DNA from: JBJHAX01 sp050480705
Lineage (GTDB): Bacteria; Actinomycetota; Nitriliruptoria; Nitriliruptorales; Nitriliruptoraceae
Reading direction: 5' to 3'
Assembly: GCA_050480705.1 (NCBI GenBank)
Contig: JBJHAX010000018.1
Span: 1 to 44,487 of the forward strand
DNA length: 44,487 nt
The translations under genes and the position numbers were made by a program. Every line of letters begins with the position of its first letter. Within the stretch, counting starts at the first letter, position 1. Below the pieces are notes generated by a model. The model was not told the origin of the DNA and did not search any database. It worked only from the letters and a program-made list of their open reading frames with translations. Shown here in pieces: positions 15,386 through 23,209 of the stretch.

Positions 15386-17599
15386 TCAGCCGGAGGTCCT
15401 GACAGCAGTGGCTGGTTCCCGATCCGCGTCTGCGGCCGGGACGTCGTGCTCGCCCTCGGGTAGGGCGACGATGACCCGCACATCCGCGGGGAACACTCCG
15501 TCGGGATGCGCGATGACCGGGTTGAGATCGAGTTCGGACACCTCCGGGGTCTCGGCCACCAGCCGAGAGACGGAGAGCACGAGCTCGAGCAGGGAGTCGC
15601 GGTCGACCGGCTCGGCTCCCCGGAACCCGCCGAGTAGGGGCGCGATCGCGAGTTCATCCAACATCTCGGAGGCTTCGCGACGGGTCACAGGGACCGCACG
15701 CAGCGCCACGTCAGCGTGGAGTTCGACCGCGGTGCCACCGGCCCCGACCGTGAGGACAGGTCCGAAGACCGGGTCGGTGGTCGCCCCGACGATCAGTTCG
15801 ACACCGGACGGCGCCATGGGTGTCACCAACACGCCGTCGAGCTGCGCGTCAGGCACGGCGTCGCTCACACGGGCGACCAACGCTCCAAAGGCGGCGCGGG
15901 CTGCGTCGGCGCCAAGAACATCCAGCACGACGCCGCCGACATCCGACTTGTGGATGATCTCCGGTGACACGATCTTCATCGCGACGGGCCCGGCGAACAG
16001 TTCCGCCGTCCGCGCGGCCTCGTCAGATGAGGTCACGAGCATCCATCGGCCGACCGCAACGTCACGGGATTCCAGCAGCCTGCGACCTTCGGGTTCGGTG
16101 AGCACCCGTGTCGCGGCAGGGTCACGGGGCCGGTCAGCCGCTTCGAAGGTCGAGCGGTCCTCGCGTGTGGCCAGCGCCCGACCGCGCTCCCACAGTGCAG
16201 CGATACACCGCGCTGCCGTCTCGACCGATTCGTGGACCGGCACGCCCGCATGACGGAGCAGCTGGTGGGTCCAGGGACGTGCCGCCACATACGTGCTCTG
16301 CACCACGAGCGGTTTACCGGCGGCGGCGGCCAGCTCGGCCATGCGCTGGGCGGCCAGTTCCTCCGCCTCAACGAGATCCCCGCTGAAACGGATCCCGTAG
16401 CCGCCGAGCAGCCCCACGCACAGCACGCCGTCGACGCTGGGGTCCTCGAGGATCACCTCGGCACAGGCGTCGAAGATTCGTGGGTCACCATCCGTCGCGC
16501 CGGCGACGTCGACTGGATTTCGGGTCGAGGCGACCGGCGGCAGGATCGCCGCGAGGCGTTCGCGTGTTCGTGGTGCGAGTTCAGGCAGCTCGATCGAGTA
16601 CCGGCTGAGCGCATCGGCAGCCACCGTCGCGTGACCGCCACCGTCCGCCAGGATGGCGACACGTGGGCTGCGAAGGGCGGGCTGCTCGAGCAGGGTCTCG
16701 CACACCGGTACGAGTTCGTCCGTACGTTCGACGACGACCACACCTGCCTGCCGCAGCACCGATGCGACCACGGCATGCTGACCGGCGACAGCGCCGGTGT
16801 GCGATTGCACCGACCTGCGCGCAGCTTCGGATCGACCCGCCTTGTAGACGACGATGGGTTTGGTGTCGCTGAAGTGGCTGGCGGCACGCAGGAACGCGTG
16901 CCCGTCGCGGAATCCTTCGGCGTACACCATCGCTGCGCTGGTGTCGTCGTCGCCTGCGAGGTAGGTAAGCACCTGGTCGTAGCGCACACCCGCTTCGTTG
17001 CCGATGCCCGCGTACACGCTGAAGCCGAGCTCGGTGTCGTGCGTCGTCTGTGTGACCAGCGACAGTCCGACGTTTCCGCTCTGGCAGACCAGCGCGAGCG
17101 AACCCGGCGGGACGTCCGAGGTCCCCACCAGATTCAGCTGCGCCGGCAGATTGAACACCCCATTGGTATTGGGGCCGACGAGCGCGACGCCGTGTTCGTG
17201 TGCGACGCGAACGACTTCGCGTTCGAGTTCGCGCCCCTGCTCCCCGGTCTCGCCGAACCCGACCGCGACGACGACCGCCGCCCCGACACCCTTGCGTCCA
17301 CAGTCCTCGATGACCCCAGGAACCGACGAAGCAGGCGTGACGATGAACGCCAGATCGACGGGCGCTTCGATGGCCTCGAGCGAAGGAAACGACATCAATC
17401 CGAGGATCTCGTCCTCGCGCGGGTTGACCGGATAGATCGGATGCGGGAAACCGTCGATGAGCAGGCGACGCAAGGTCTGGTAGCCGCGCTTGCGAGGGTT
17501 CGACGACGCCCCGACGATGGCAACGCTTTCGGGGTCGAGCAGGGCAGCGACAGGGTCACGTCGCCGCTGCGCACCCTCGTGTGCGGCGCCTGTGCTCAT
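15386..17599 (-). CDS. Acetate/acyl-CoA ligase, NDP-forming (fused alpha-beta)
   Basis: This 737-residue enzyme belongs to the ADP-forming acetyl-CoA synthetase family, which interconverts acyl-CoA, ADP and Pi with the acid, ATP and CoA. The order is a CoA-binding Rossmann domain (about 17-145, SVAIVGASSNPRKRGYQTLR), two succinyl-CoA-ligase-like domains with the phosphorylated His267 in SHTGA, and a C-terminal ATP-grasp domain (about 510-720) with PVAMKIVSPEIIHKSDVGGV and ELDLNPV. I set the start at ATG 17599; the frame extends further upstream but inside the hydratase gene. The ATG overlaps the hydratase stop by 4 bp, so the two are made together. Substrate is unknown; a protein-acetyltransferase fusion is excluded because no GNAT domain follows. 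Confidence 0.9.
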   Translation of the reverse strand: MSTGAAHEGAQRRRDPVAALLDPESVAIVGASSNPRKRGYQTLRRLLIDGFPHPIYPVNPREDEILGLMSFPSLEAIEAPVDLAFIVTPASSVPGVIEDCGRKGVGAAVVVAVGFGETGEQGRELEREVVRVAHEHGVALVGPNTNGVFNLPAQLNLVGTSDVPPGSLALVCQSGNVGLSLVTQTTHDTELGFSVYAGIGNEAGVRYDQVLTYLAGDDDTSAAMVYAEGFRDGHAFLRAASHFSDTKPIVVYKAGRSEAARRSVQSHTGAVAGQHAVVASVLRQAGVVVVERTDELVPVCETLLEQPALRSPRVAILADGGGHATVAADALSRYSIELPELAPRTRERLAAILPPVASTRNPVDVAGATDGDPRIFDACAEVILEDPSVDGVLCVGLLGGYGIRFSGDLVEAEELAAQRMAELAAAAGKPLVVQSTYVAARPWTHQLLRHAGVPVHESVETAARCIAALWERGRALATREDRSTFEAADRPRDPAATRVLTEPEGRRLLESRDVAVGRWMLVTSSDEAARTAELFAGPVAMKIVSPEIIHKSDVGGVVLDVLGADAARAAFGALVARVSDAVPDAQLDGVLVTPMAPSGVELIVGATTDPVFGPVLTVGAGGTAVELHADVALRAVPVTRREASEMLDELAIAPLLGGFRGAEPVDRDSLLELVLSVSRLVAETPEVSELDLNPVIAHPDGVFPADVRVIVALPEGEHDVPAADADREPATAVRTSG

Positions 17600-18381
17600 A
17601 CCCGGGCCCCGTCCGCGCGCGCGAAGCGCTTGACCTCGGCGTCCCAGGCCTGCGACTCCATGCAGCTCAGCAATGCTTCGGCCTCGAACACCAGCGCTTC
17701 GTCCAGTGTGGTCGTTCCAGCCCGCAGCAGGGCCTGCTTCGCGAGGCGCACCGACAAAGGGGGCAATGTGGCCAACTCGGTCGCCAGCTCGGTGGCGCGG
17801 TCGAGGACGTCGGCAGCCGCGACGGATTCGGTGACCAACCCCCATGATGCGGCGACCTCGCCGCTGATCTCGCGGCCGAGCAGCATCATCGTGCGTGCCC
17901 GTGCCGCGCCGACAAGCAGCGGCAAGCGGTGTGAGACGCCGCCGCCGACGAAGGTCCCGAGGGCGACCTCGGGCAGGCGGATCCGTGCATCGTCACCACA
18001 GACGACGACGTCTGCGCTCAGCGCGAGTTCCGCACCAGCCCCGATCGCGTGTCCGTGGACGGCCGCGACCACAGGTACCGGCATGCGCTGCAAGCGTCGG
18101 CACACCCGCTGGCCCGCCCAGACGTAGGCGCGCTTGGCGGCGTCGTCACGGTCACGTTCGGCGTGTGCCTTGAGGTCGGCGCCGGCACAGAAGGAGGGCC
18201 CAGCACCAGACAACAGCAGCGCGCCGGTGTCGTCGTCCACCTCGTCGAGCGCGTCATCGAGGTCTGCGTAGAGCTCCTCGGAGACCGCGTTGCGACGTTC
18301 GGGTCGGGCCAGGCGTACGTGGAGCACGTCGGCGCTGCGTTCGACCTCGACGAACTCGCGCTGCGCACGCGTCGACGTCAT
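17596..18381 (-). CDS. Enoyl-CoA hydratase/isomerase family protein
   Basis: This 261-residue crotonase-fold enzyme shows SFCAGADLK, which forms the oxyanion hole, and HGHAIGAGAELALSADVVV followed by IRLPEVALG. Glutamates therefore stand at both positions that carry the catalytic pair in enoyl-CoA hydratase. Known members hydrate enoyl-CoA or isomerise related thioesters. ATG 18381 was chosen because MTSTRAQREFVEVERS is followed at once by the first strand and AGGTGGGG lies just upstream; a longer frame would run into pup. It is translationally coupled to the acyl-CoA synthetase, which suggests a shared pathway for one organic acid. Confidence 0.9.
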   Translation of the reverse strand: MTSTRAQREFVEVERSADVLHVRLARPERRNAVSEELYADLDDALDEVDDDTGALLLSGAGPSFCAGADLKAHAERDRDDAAKRAYVWAGQRVCRRLQRMPVPVVAAVHGHAIGAGAELALSADVVVCGDDARIRLPEVALGTFVGGGVSHRLPLLVGAARARTMMLLGREISGEVAASWGLVTESVAAADVLDRATELATELATLPPLSVRLAKQALLRAGTTTLDEALVFEAEALLSCMESQAWDAEVKRFARADGARV

Positions 18382-18389
18382 CACCCCAC

Positions 18390-18401
18390 CTACCGCGGTA
18401 G
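18390..18401. promoter_or_regulatory. Perfect 12-bp palindrome before the enoyl-CoA hydratase gene
   Basis: CTACCGCGGTAG is a perfect palindrome whose near edge is 9 bases from the hydratase ATG. It lies between a possible -10 element and the ribosome-binding region, where a repressor such as a TetR-type acyl-CoA regulator could act. The symmetry is seen; the operator role is inferred. Confidence 0.35.
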
Positions 18402-18416
18402 TACGATCTTGCGGGG

Positions 18417-18444
18417 ACGCTAGCCGATGGGTTCGGGGATGCAA
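18417..18444 (-). promoter_or_regulatory. Candidate promoter of the hydratase-synthetase pair
   Basis: On the minus strand TTGCAT (18444-18439), a 16-base spacer and TAGCGT (18422-18417) fit a housekeeping sigma promoter. Transcription would start near 18410, just before the 12-bp palindrome. If real, the metabolic block is transcribed on its own rather than with pup. Confidence 0.35.
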
Positions 18445-18493
18445 CACGACGCCCGCCGAGCGCACCTTCGACGCACGGGCGCGGCGGTGCCTG

Positions 18494-18691
18494 CTATTGG
18501 CCGCCCTTCTGGACGTAGCCGCGGACGAACTCCTCGGCGTTCTCCTCGAGGACCTCGTCGATCTCGTCGAGCAGTTCGTCGACGTCGTCGAGGAGTTCGC
18601 GTGAGGCAGGTTCCGCCGTCTGATCGGGCGCACGCTGGTCGTCCTCGCGCGGCTGCGCACCGCTCTTGCGAACCTGGCCGCCGTCGCTCAC
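18494..18691 (-). CDS. pup: Prokaryotic ubiquitin-like protein Pup
   Basis: This 65-residue modifier is covalently attached to proteins to mark them for the proteasome. It has the disordered, charged N-terminal half, the helical Mpa-binding region (SRELLDDVDELLDEIDEVLEEN) and the ending EEFVRGYVQKGGQ. The final GGQ means that Dop must first deamidate Gln to Glu before PafA can use it. GTG 18691 was chosen because a strong AGGAGG lies 5 bases upstream and the length matches the family (about 64). It is downstream of mpa and dop, but the proteasome subunits that normally follow are 7.7 kb further on. Confidence 0.96.
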   Translation of the reverse strand: MSDGGQVRKSGAQPREDDQRAPDQTAEPASRELLDDVDELLDEIDEVLEENAEEFVRGYVQKGGQ

Positions 18692-18695
18692 GTCG

Positions 18696-18702
18696 CCCTC
18701 CT
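18696..18702 (-). promoter_or_regulatory. Strong ribosome-binding site deciding the pup start
   Basis: AGGAGGG on the minus strand stands 4-5 bases before GTG 18691. It fixes the pup start at this GTG, as opposed to an in-frame start codon 63 bp upstream, and suggests strong translation of Pup. Confidence 0.8.
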
Positions 18703-18785
18703 GACTCCAAGTCTGCAGAGTAGCTGTGCCGCCTGGTCGCCGGCGGGCAAGCAACGCGGGCCAGACCGAGCATCCGTGAGGCGCA

Positions 18786-20267
18786 TCACGCGGTCAACGC
18801 CTCGAGCAACTCAGCCGCGGAGTCGACCGAATCGAGTAACTGTTCAGTCATCTCGCGCGTTCCGCGGCCCGGTTCCATCATGGGCACCCGCCGGAGGCTG
18901 TCGTGGCCAACGTCGAACACCAGGGCGTCCCATCCGGCAGCGACGACCTGGTGTCCGAATCTTCGGATGCATTCCCCGCGGAACCATGCGCGGGAATCCT
19001 CCGGCGGTCGGCGCGTCGCGGCCTCGATGGCCTGCTCACTGACCAGTCGTTCGACACGGCCGCGCGAGGCCAGCCGGTGATACAGGCCCTTGTCGCGACG
19101 CACGTCGTGGTACTGCAGATCGACCATGCGCAGCCGGTCGTGGTCGTAGTCCAGGCCGTGCCTGGCGGCGTAGCTGTCGAGCAACTCGAGTTTGGTTGCC
19201 CAGTCGACCTGACCAGACAGCGAACGCGGGTCGCGTTCGGCGGCCGTCAGGACCGATTCCCAGCGTTCGAGAACCTGCAGGGTGATCTCGTCGGTGACAT
19301 CACGCTCCTTGACATAGCGCTTGCAGGCCTCGAGGTAGTCCCACTGGACCTCGATGGCGGTGGCACGCGAGCCGTCCTCGCGCTCGAGCGTCGTCGTCAA
19401 CGTCGGATCGTGGCTGACGGCGTGGAACGCCTCGACGGGCCGCCGAAGCGCCACGGGCAGCGGAAGGGCCCCGTCCTCGATCACATCGAGCAGCAGCATC
19501 ATCGTGCCGACTTTGAGGAACGTGGCGACCTCGCACAGGTTCGCGTCGCCGTTGATCACGTGCAGGCGCCGGTAACGGTCCGGGTCGGCGTGCGGCTCGT
19601 CACGCGTGTTCATCAACGGCCGCTTCAGCGTCGTCTCGAGCCCGATCTCGACTTCGAAGAAATCCGCCCGCTGGGAGATCTGGTACGGGATGACGGGGTC
19701 GAGTTCGCTGCCCAGGCGCCCTGCACCGACGTACACGAGCCGGCTGACGAAGAACGGCAGCAGCTGCTGGGTGAGCTGCCCGAAGGGCACCGAGCGCGGC
19801 ACGAGATAGTTCTCATGCGTTCCGTACGCCGCTCCCTTGCCGTCGGTGTTGTTCTTGTGGACGAGCACGCGTGCGCCGTTGGGAAGTGTCGCGGCCGCAC
19901 GCGCCGCTGCGGTCTCGAGGATGCGCTCGCCCGCGCGGTCCCAGACGACGAGATCGAGCGCGCTGGAGCACTCGGGAGTCGCGTATTCGGGGTGGGCGTG
20001 GTCGACGTAGAAGCGGGCGCCGTTGGTCAACACGGTGCTGGCGAGCCCGAGTTCCGCCTCGGCTGCGGGAGCATCCGCGGACGGCACCTCGAACCCGCGT
20101 GCGTCCCGCATCGGGTTCTCGTCGGTGTGGTCCCAACCGACGCCGGTTTCACCCGAGCGGTGCGCGGCGACGACCATGGACGATGCGACGACCGGGTTGA
20201 CCTCGACGGGCCCGTCGACCGCGATGCCGTACTCGGTCTCGACTCCGACGAACTTCGGCGTGGGCAC
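18786..20267 (-). CDS. dop: Pup deamidase/depupylase Dop
   Basis: This 493-residue paralogue of PafA deamidates the C-terminal Gln of Pup and also removes Pup from substrates. The N-terminus MPTPKFVGVETEYGIAV carries the metal-binding Glu. A roughly 30-residue insertion at 40-70 (GWDHTDENPMRDARGFEVPS) is the Dop-loop region absent from PafA. FYVDHAHPEYATPEC carries Asp89, the counterpart of the catalytic Asp in studied Dop proteins. RVLVHKNNTDGKGAAYGTHENYL and PLMNTRDEPHAD complete the site. It lies 45 bp after mpa and 94 bp before pup, in the standard order. Confidence 0.97.
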   Translation of the reverse strand: MPTPKFVGVETEYGIAVDGPVEVNPVVASSMVVAAHRSGETGVGWDHTDENPMRDARGFEVPSADAPAAEAELGLASTVLTNGARFYVDHAHPEYATPECSSALDLVVWDRAGERILETAAARAAATLPNGARVLVHKNNTDGKGAAYGTHENYLVPRSVPFGQLTQQLLPFFVSRLVYVGAGRLGSELDPVIPYQISQRADFFEVEIGLETTLKRPLMNTRDEPHADPDRYRRLHVINGDANLCEVATFLKVGTMMLLLDVIEDGALPLPVALRRPVEAFHAVSHDPTLTTTLEREDGSRATAIEVQWDYLEACKRYVKERDVTDEITLQVLERWESVLTAAERDPRSLSGQVDWATKLELLDSYAARHGLDYDHDRLRMVDLQYHDVRRDKGLYHRLASRGRVERLVSEQAIEAATRRPPEDSRAWFRGECIRRFGHQVVAAGWDALVFDVGHDSLRRVPMMEPGRGTREMTEQLLDSVDSAAELLEALTA

Positions 20268-20312
20268 CCGGTTGCCTCCTCGCGTGGGACGATCCCGGTG
20301 CGGCGACGTCGA

Positions 20313-22226
20313 TCAGAGGTACTGGCCGGGATTGACGTTCTCGATGGCGCGGCCCGGGGTGTGCTCACCACTCACCAGGGTCCGCACGTACACGATGCGT
20401 TCGCCCTTCTTGCCCGAGATCCGCGCCCAGTCATCGGGGTTGGTCGTGTTCGGCAGGTCCTCGTTCTCCCGGAACTCATCGCGGATCGCGCCCAGCAGGT
20501 CCTGTTCGGTCAGGCCCCGTTCACCGGTGTCGATGAACCGCTTGATGGCGAGCTTCTTCGCGCGCGCGACGACGCTCTCGATCATCGCGCCGGAGTTGAA
20601 GTCACGGAAGTACAGCGTTTCCTTCTCGCCGCTCTGGTAGGTGACCTCGAGGAACTCGTTGTCCTCAGTCTGGGCGTACATGGCGGTCACCGTGCGTTCG
20701 ATGAGCCCGCATATCGCGGCATGCGCGTCATCGCCATAGGCCGCCAGAACCTCGGGATGCAGTGGCAGACGGTCGTGGAGGTAGACGCCGAAGATCTCGC
20801 GCGCCGCGCGCTCGTCGGGCCGGTCGACCTTGATCTTCACGTCGAGGCGGCCGGGGCGGAGGATGGCAGGGTCGATCATGTCCTCGCGGTTCGATGCGCC
20901 GATGACGATGACGTCACGGAGGCTCTCGACCCCGTCGATCTCAGCCAGCAGCTGCGGCACGATCGTGGTCTCGACGTCCGAAGAGATGCCCGAGCCACGT
21001 GTGCGGAACAGCGACTCCATCTCGTCGAAGAACACGATGACGGGATAGCCCTCCGCGGACTTCTCCCGGGCGCGTTGGAACACCAGGCGAATCTGCCGCT
21101 CGGTCTCCCCCACGTACTTGTTGAGCAGCTCAGGGCCTTTGATGTTCAGGAAGTAGCTGCGCACGTCGTCGCGCCCGGTGCGGTCGCGGACACGCTCGGC
21201 GAGCGAACTCGCCACCGCCTTGGCGATCATCGTCTTGCCGCAGCCGGGAGGCCCGTACAACAGCACGCCCTTGGGTGGGCGCAGCTCGTGCTCGGCGAAC
21301 AGATCCGCGTGCAGGTACGGCAGTTCCACTGCATCACGGATTGCGTCGACCTGCTCGCGCAGCCCGCCGATCTGGGCGTAGGTGACGTCAGGGATCTCCT
21401 CGAGGACGAGCTGTTCCATCTCGGCCTTGGGAATCAGTTCGATCGCGGTGTTCGCCCGCAGGTCGACGAGCAGTGCATCGCCGGCCTTGAGCGGCAGCGC
21501 GTCGAGCGGCGCGGCGATCTCCACGATGCGTTCGTCATCTGCATGACCGACGACGAGAAGACGGCCGTCCCCGAGGTTCTCGGTGACTGTCATGAGTTCA
21601 CCACGGCGTTCGAACCCGCCGCTGGCGACGACGTTCATTGCATCGTTGAGCAGCAGTTCCTGGCCCGAGCGCAGGGCGGCGAGATCGATCTTCGGGTCGA
21701 TCCCGACCTCGAGTTTGCGGCCGGCGAGCATCACCGTGACCGACGCACCGTCGTCTGAGGTCGCCAGATAGGTGGCGTAGGCGTGCGGGGGTGCTGCGAG
21801 CCGTTCGACCTCCTCCTTGAGCTCGGCGAGCTGCTCGCGCGCCGCTTTGAGGGTCCGCGTGAGCCGGTCGTTGTGCTCCTGGGCCGACTGCAGGCGCCCC
21901 TTGGTCTCCAGCAGGCGTTCCTCGAGCATCCGAATGCGTCGCGGAGCACCTTCGAGGCGTCGGCGCAGAAGGTCGACTTCCTCGCGCAGGTACTTCACCT
22001 CGGCGGCGAGCGCGTCCGGGTCGCGGGCGTCGAGACCCGTGTACGCATCGTCGCCTCCGGACGATGCCCCCCATTCGGCGCCGGCCGACACACTCCCCGG
22101 AGAATCGCCGGGCACACGCGGGCGGGCCCCTTCGAGGGCGGGCGGTACGGAATCGCCGCCAGGCGTGGCGCCGATCTCGTCGTCGGGGCGTTTCGCACCC
22201 GACCGGCCCGAGGACTGCTGCACCAC
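20313..22226 (-). CDS. mpa: Proteasomal AAA+ ATPase Mpa/ARC
   Basis: This 637-residue ring ATPase recognises Pup, unfolds the tagged protein and feeds it to the 20S core. After a disordered N-terminus of about 60 residues comes a coiled coil (AAEVKYLREEVDLLRRRLEG through ARE QLAELKEEVERL) that binds Pup. Next are the OB interdomain and the AAA domain with Walker A GPPGCGKTMIAKAVA and Walker B VIVFFDEMESLF. The C-terminus NPGQYL has the GQYL tail that docks into PrcA. GTG 22226 was chosen because AGGAG sits 5 bases upstream; a longer open frame upstream overlaps the methylase gene. Confidence 0.96.
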   Translation of the reverse strand: MVQQSSGRSGAKRPDDEIGATPGGDSVPPALEGARPRVPGDSPGSVSAGAEWGASSGGDDAYTGLDARDPDALAAEVKYLREEVDLLRRRLEGAPRRIRMLEERLLETKGRLQSAQEHNDRLTRTLKAAREQLAELKEEVERLAAPPHAYATYLATSDDGASVTVMLAGRKLEVGIDPKIDLAALRSGQELLLNDAMNVVASGGFERRGELMTVTENLGDGRLLVVGHADDERIVEIAAPLDALPLKAGDALLVDLRANTAIELIPKAEMEQLVLEEIPDVTYAQIGGLREQVDAIRDAVELPYLHADLFAEHELRPPKGVLLYGPPGCGKTMIAKAVASSLAERVRDRTGRDDVRSYFLNIKGPELLNKYVGETERQIRLVFQRAREKSAEGYPVIVFFDEMESLFRTRGSGISSDVETTIVPQLLAEIDGVESLRDVIVIGASNREDMIDPAILRPGRLDVKIKVDRPDERAAREIFGVYLHDRLPLHPEVLAAYGDDAHAAICGLIERTVTAMYAQTEDNEFLEVTYQSGEKETLYFRDFNSGAMIESVVARAKKLAIKRFIDTGERGLTEQDLLGAIRDEFRENEDLPNTTNPDDWARISGKKGERIVYVRTLVSGEHTPGRAIENVNPGQYL

Positions 22227-22288
22227 CGGTGCTCCTGATCGTCGTCGCACCGTTGAAGCCGCGAGCGTACAGCAGGTGCCATGCGTGA

Positions 22289-23209
22289 TCAGGGGGCCGG
22301 TGTCGGATCCTCGTCCTCGCCGGCGGCACCGTCCGTCGCGTCGACCCAACGCAGGCTCGCCCCGGAACTGCGTGGACGCGAGCGACGGACCCCCGGGCCT
22401 CCCTCCTCGCGTGCAGGCACCCGACGTGCCGTGGTGAGGAACGCGGTGTGCGCGACCATGCGGTGCGCCGGGCGCACCGCGAGGCCATCGAGATCCCAGG
22501 GCCTGACGAGCGTCTCACTGGTGCGCACGTGGATGAAGCGCCCGTCAGCCTCGAGCGTTTCGGTGACACGCATGACCTGGGTGATCGTCGGGGTGTAGGC
22601 GAGCAGGATCCCGCCCGCTGCCAGCCCTGCCGCTGCCGCGGCCACCACCTGCCACGGCTCGAGCAGATCGAGCACCACACGGTGGCATGGCACGGATCCA
22701 AGCGCCGACTCGACGTCATCGACGTGCAGTTCCCAGTTGTCGGGCGCGCGACCCAGGAACCGCGTGACGTTGCGCCGGGCGATGTCAGCGTGGTCCTCGC
22801 GCCGCTCGAACGACACGACGCGGCCTGCTGGGCCGACGGCTTCGAGCAGCGCGATCGTCAGCGCCCCCGAGCCCGCGCCGGCCTCCACGACCGTGCAGCC
22901 GGGCCGCACATCCGCGTTGGCGATGATCATCGCCTGGTCTTTGGGATAGACGACCTGCGCGCCCCTTCGCATCTTCAACACGAAGTCTTCGCGGGTCGGG
23001 CGCACGACGACGATCTCCATGTTGCCGCCCGTGCGCAGCGCGGATCCCTCGGCTTTGCCGATCAGCTCGTCGTGTGCAAGCACGCCCGCATGGCTGTGCC
23101 ATTCGGCACCGGAACGGAGCTCGACGAGATAGCGCCGGCCACGACGGTCGATGAGCACCACGTCGTCGCCCTCGGCGATCGGCGCGCCCGAGCCCGCGAA
23201 CCCGGTCAC
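22289..23209 (-). CDS. trmI: tRNA (adenine-58-N1)-methyltransferase TrmI
   Basis: This 306-residue SAM-dependent enzyme methylates A58 in the tRNA T-loop. It has the TrmI N-terminal beta domain, then DFVLKMRRGAQVVYPKDQAMIIANADVRPG, the SAM motif VVEAGAGSGALTIALLEAVGPAGRVVSFERRED, and DVESALGSVPCHRVVLDLLEPWQV, followed by a low-complexity tail of about 45 residues. The GTG start overlaps the stop of the tRNA-thiolase fusion by 4 bp, so both are made from one message. A TrmI gene also lies near mpa in mycobacteria. In Thermus, m1A58 favours 2-thiolation at position 54, which makes the coupling to a TtuA-like gene meaningful. Confidence 0.92.
   Translation of the reverse strand: MTGFAGSGAPIAEGDDVVLIDRRGRRYLVELRSGAEWHSHAGVLAHDELIGKAEGSALRTGGNMEIVVVRPTREDFVLKMRRGAQVVYPKDQAMIIANADVRPGCTVVEAGAGSGALTIALLEAVGPAGRVVSFERREDHADIARRNVTRFLGRAPDNWELHVDDVESALGSVPCHRVVLDLLEPWQVVAAAAAGLAAGGILLAYTPTITQVMRVTETLEADGRFIHVRTSETLVRPWDLDGLAVRPAHRMVAHTAFLTTARRVPAREEGGPGVRRSRPRSSGASLRWVDATDGAAGEDEDPTPAP

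Noticed and set aside
17600..17845. N-terminal extension of the acyl-CoA synthetase frame by 82 residues
   Set aside because: The extension lies entirely inside the enoyl-CoA hydratase coding sequence and has no synthetase homology; ATG 17599 fits the family start.
18903..21758. Very long open frame (about 950 codons) on the plus strand
   Set aside because: It lies antisense to dop and mpa, both certain genes, and its translation is compositionally odd with no domain. Long antisense frames are common at this GC content.
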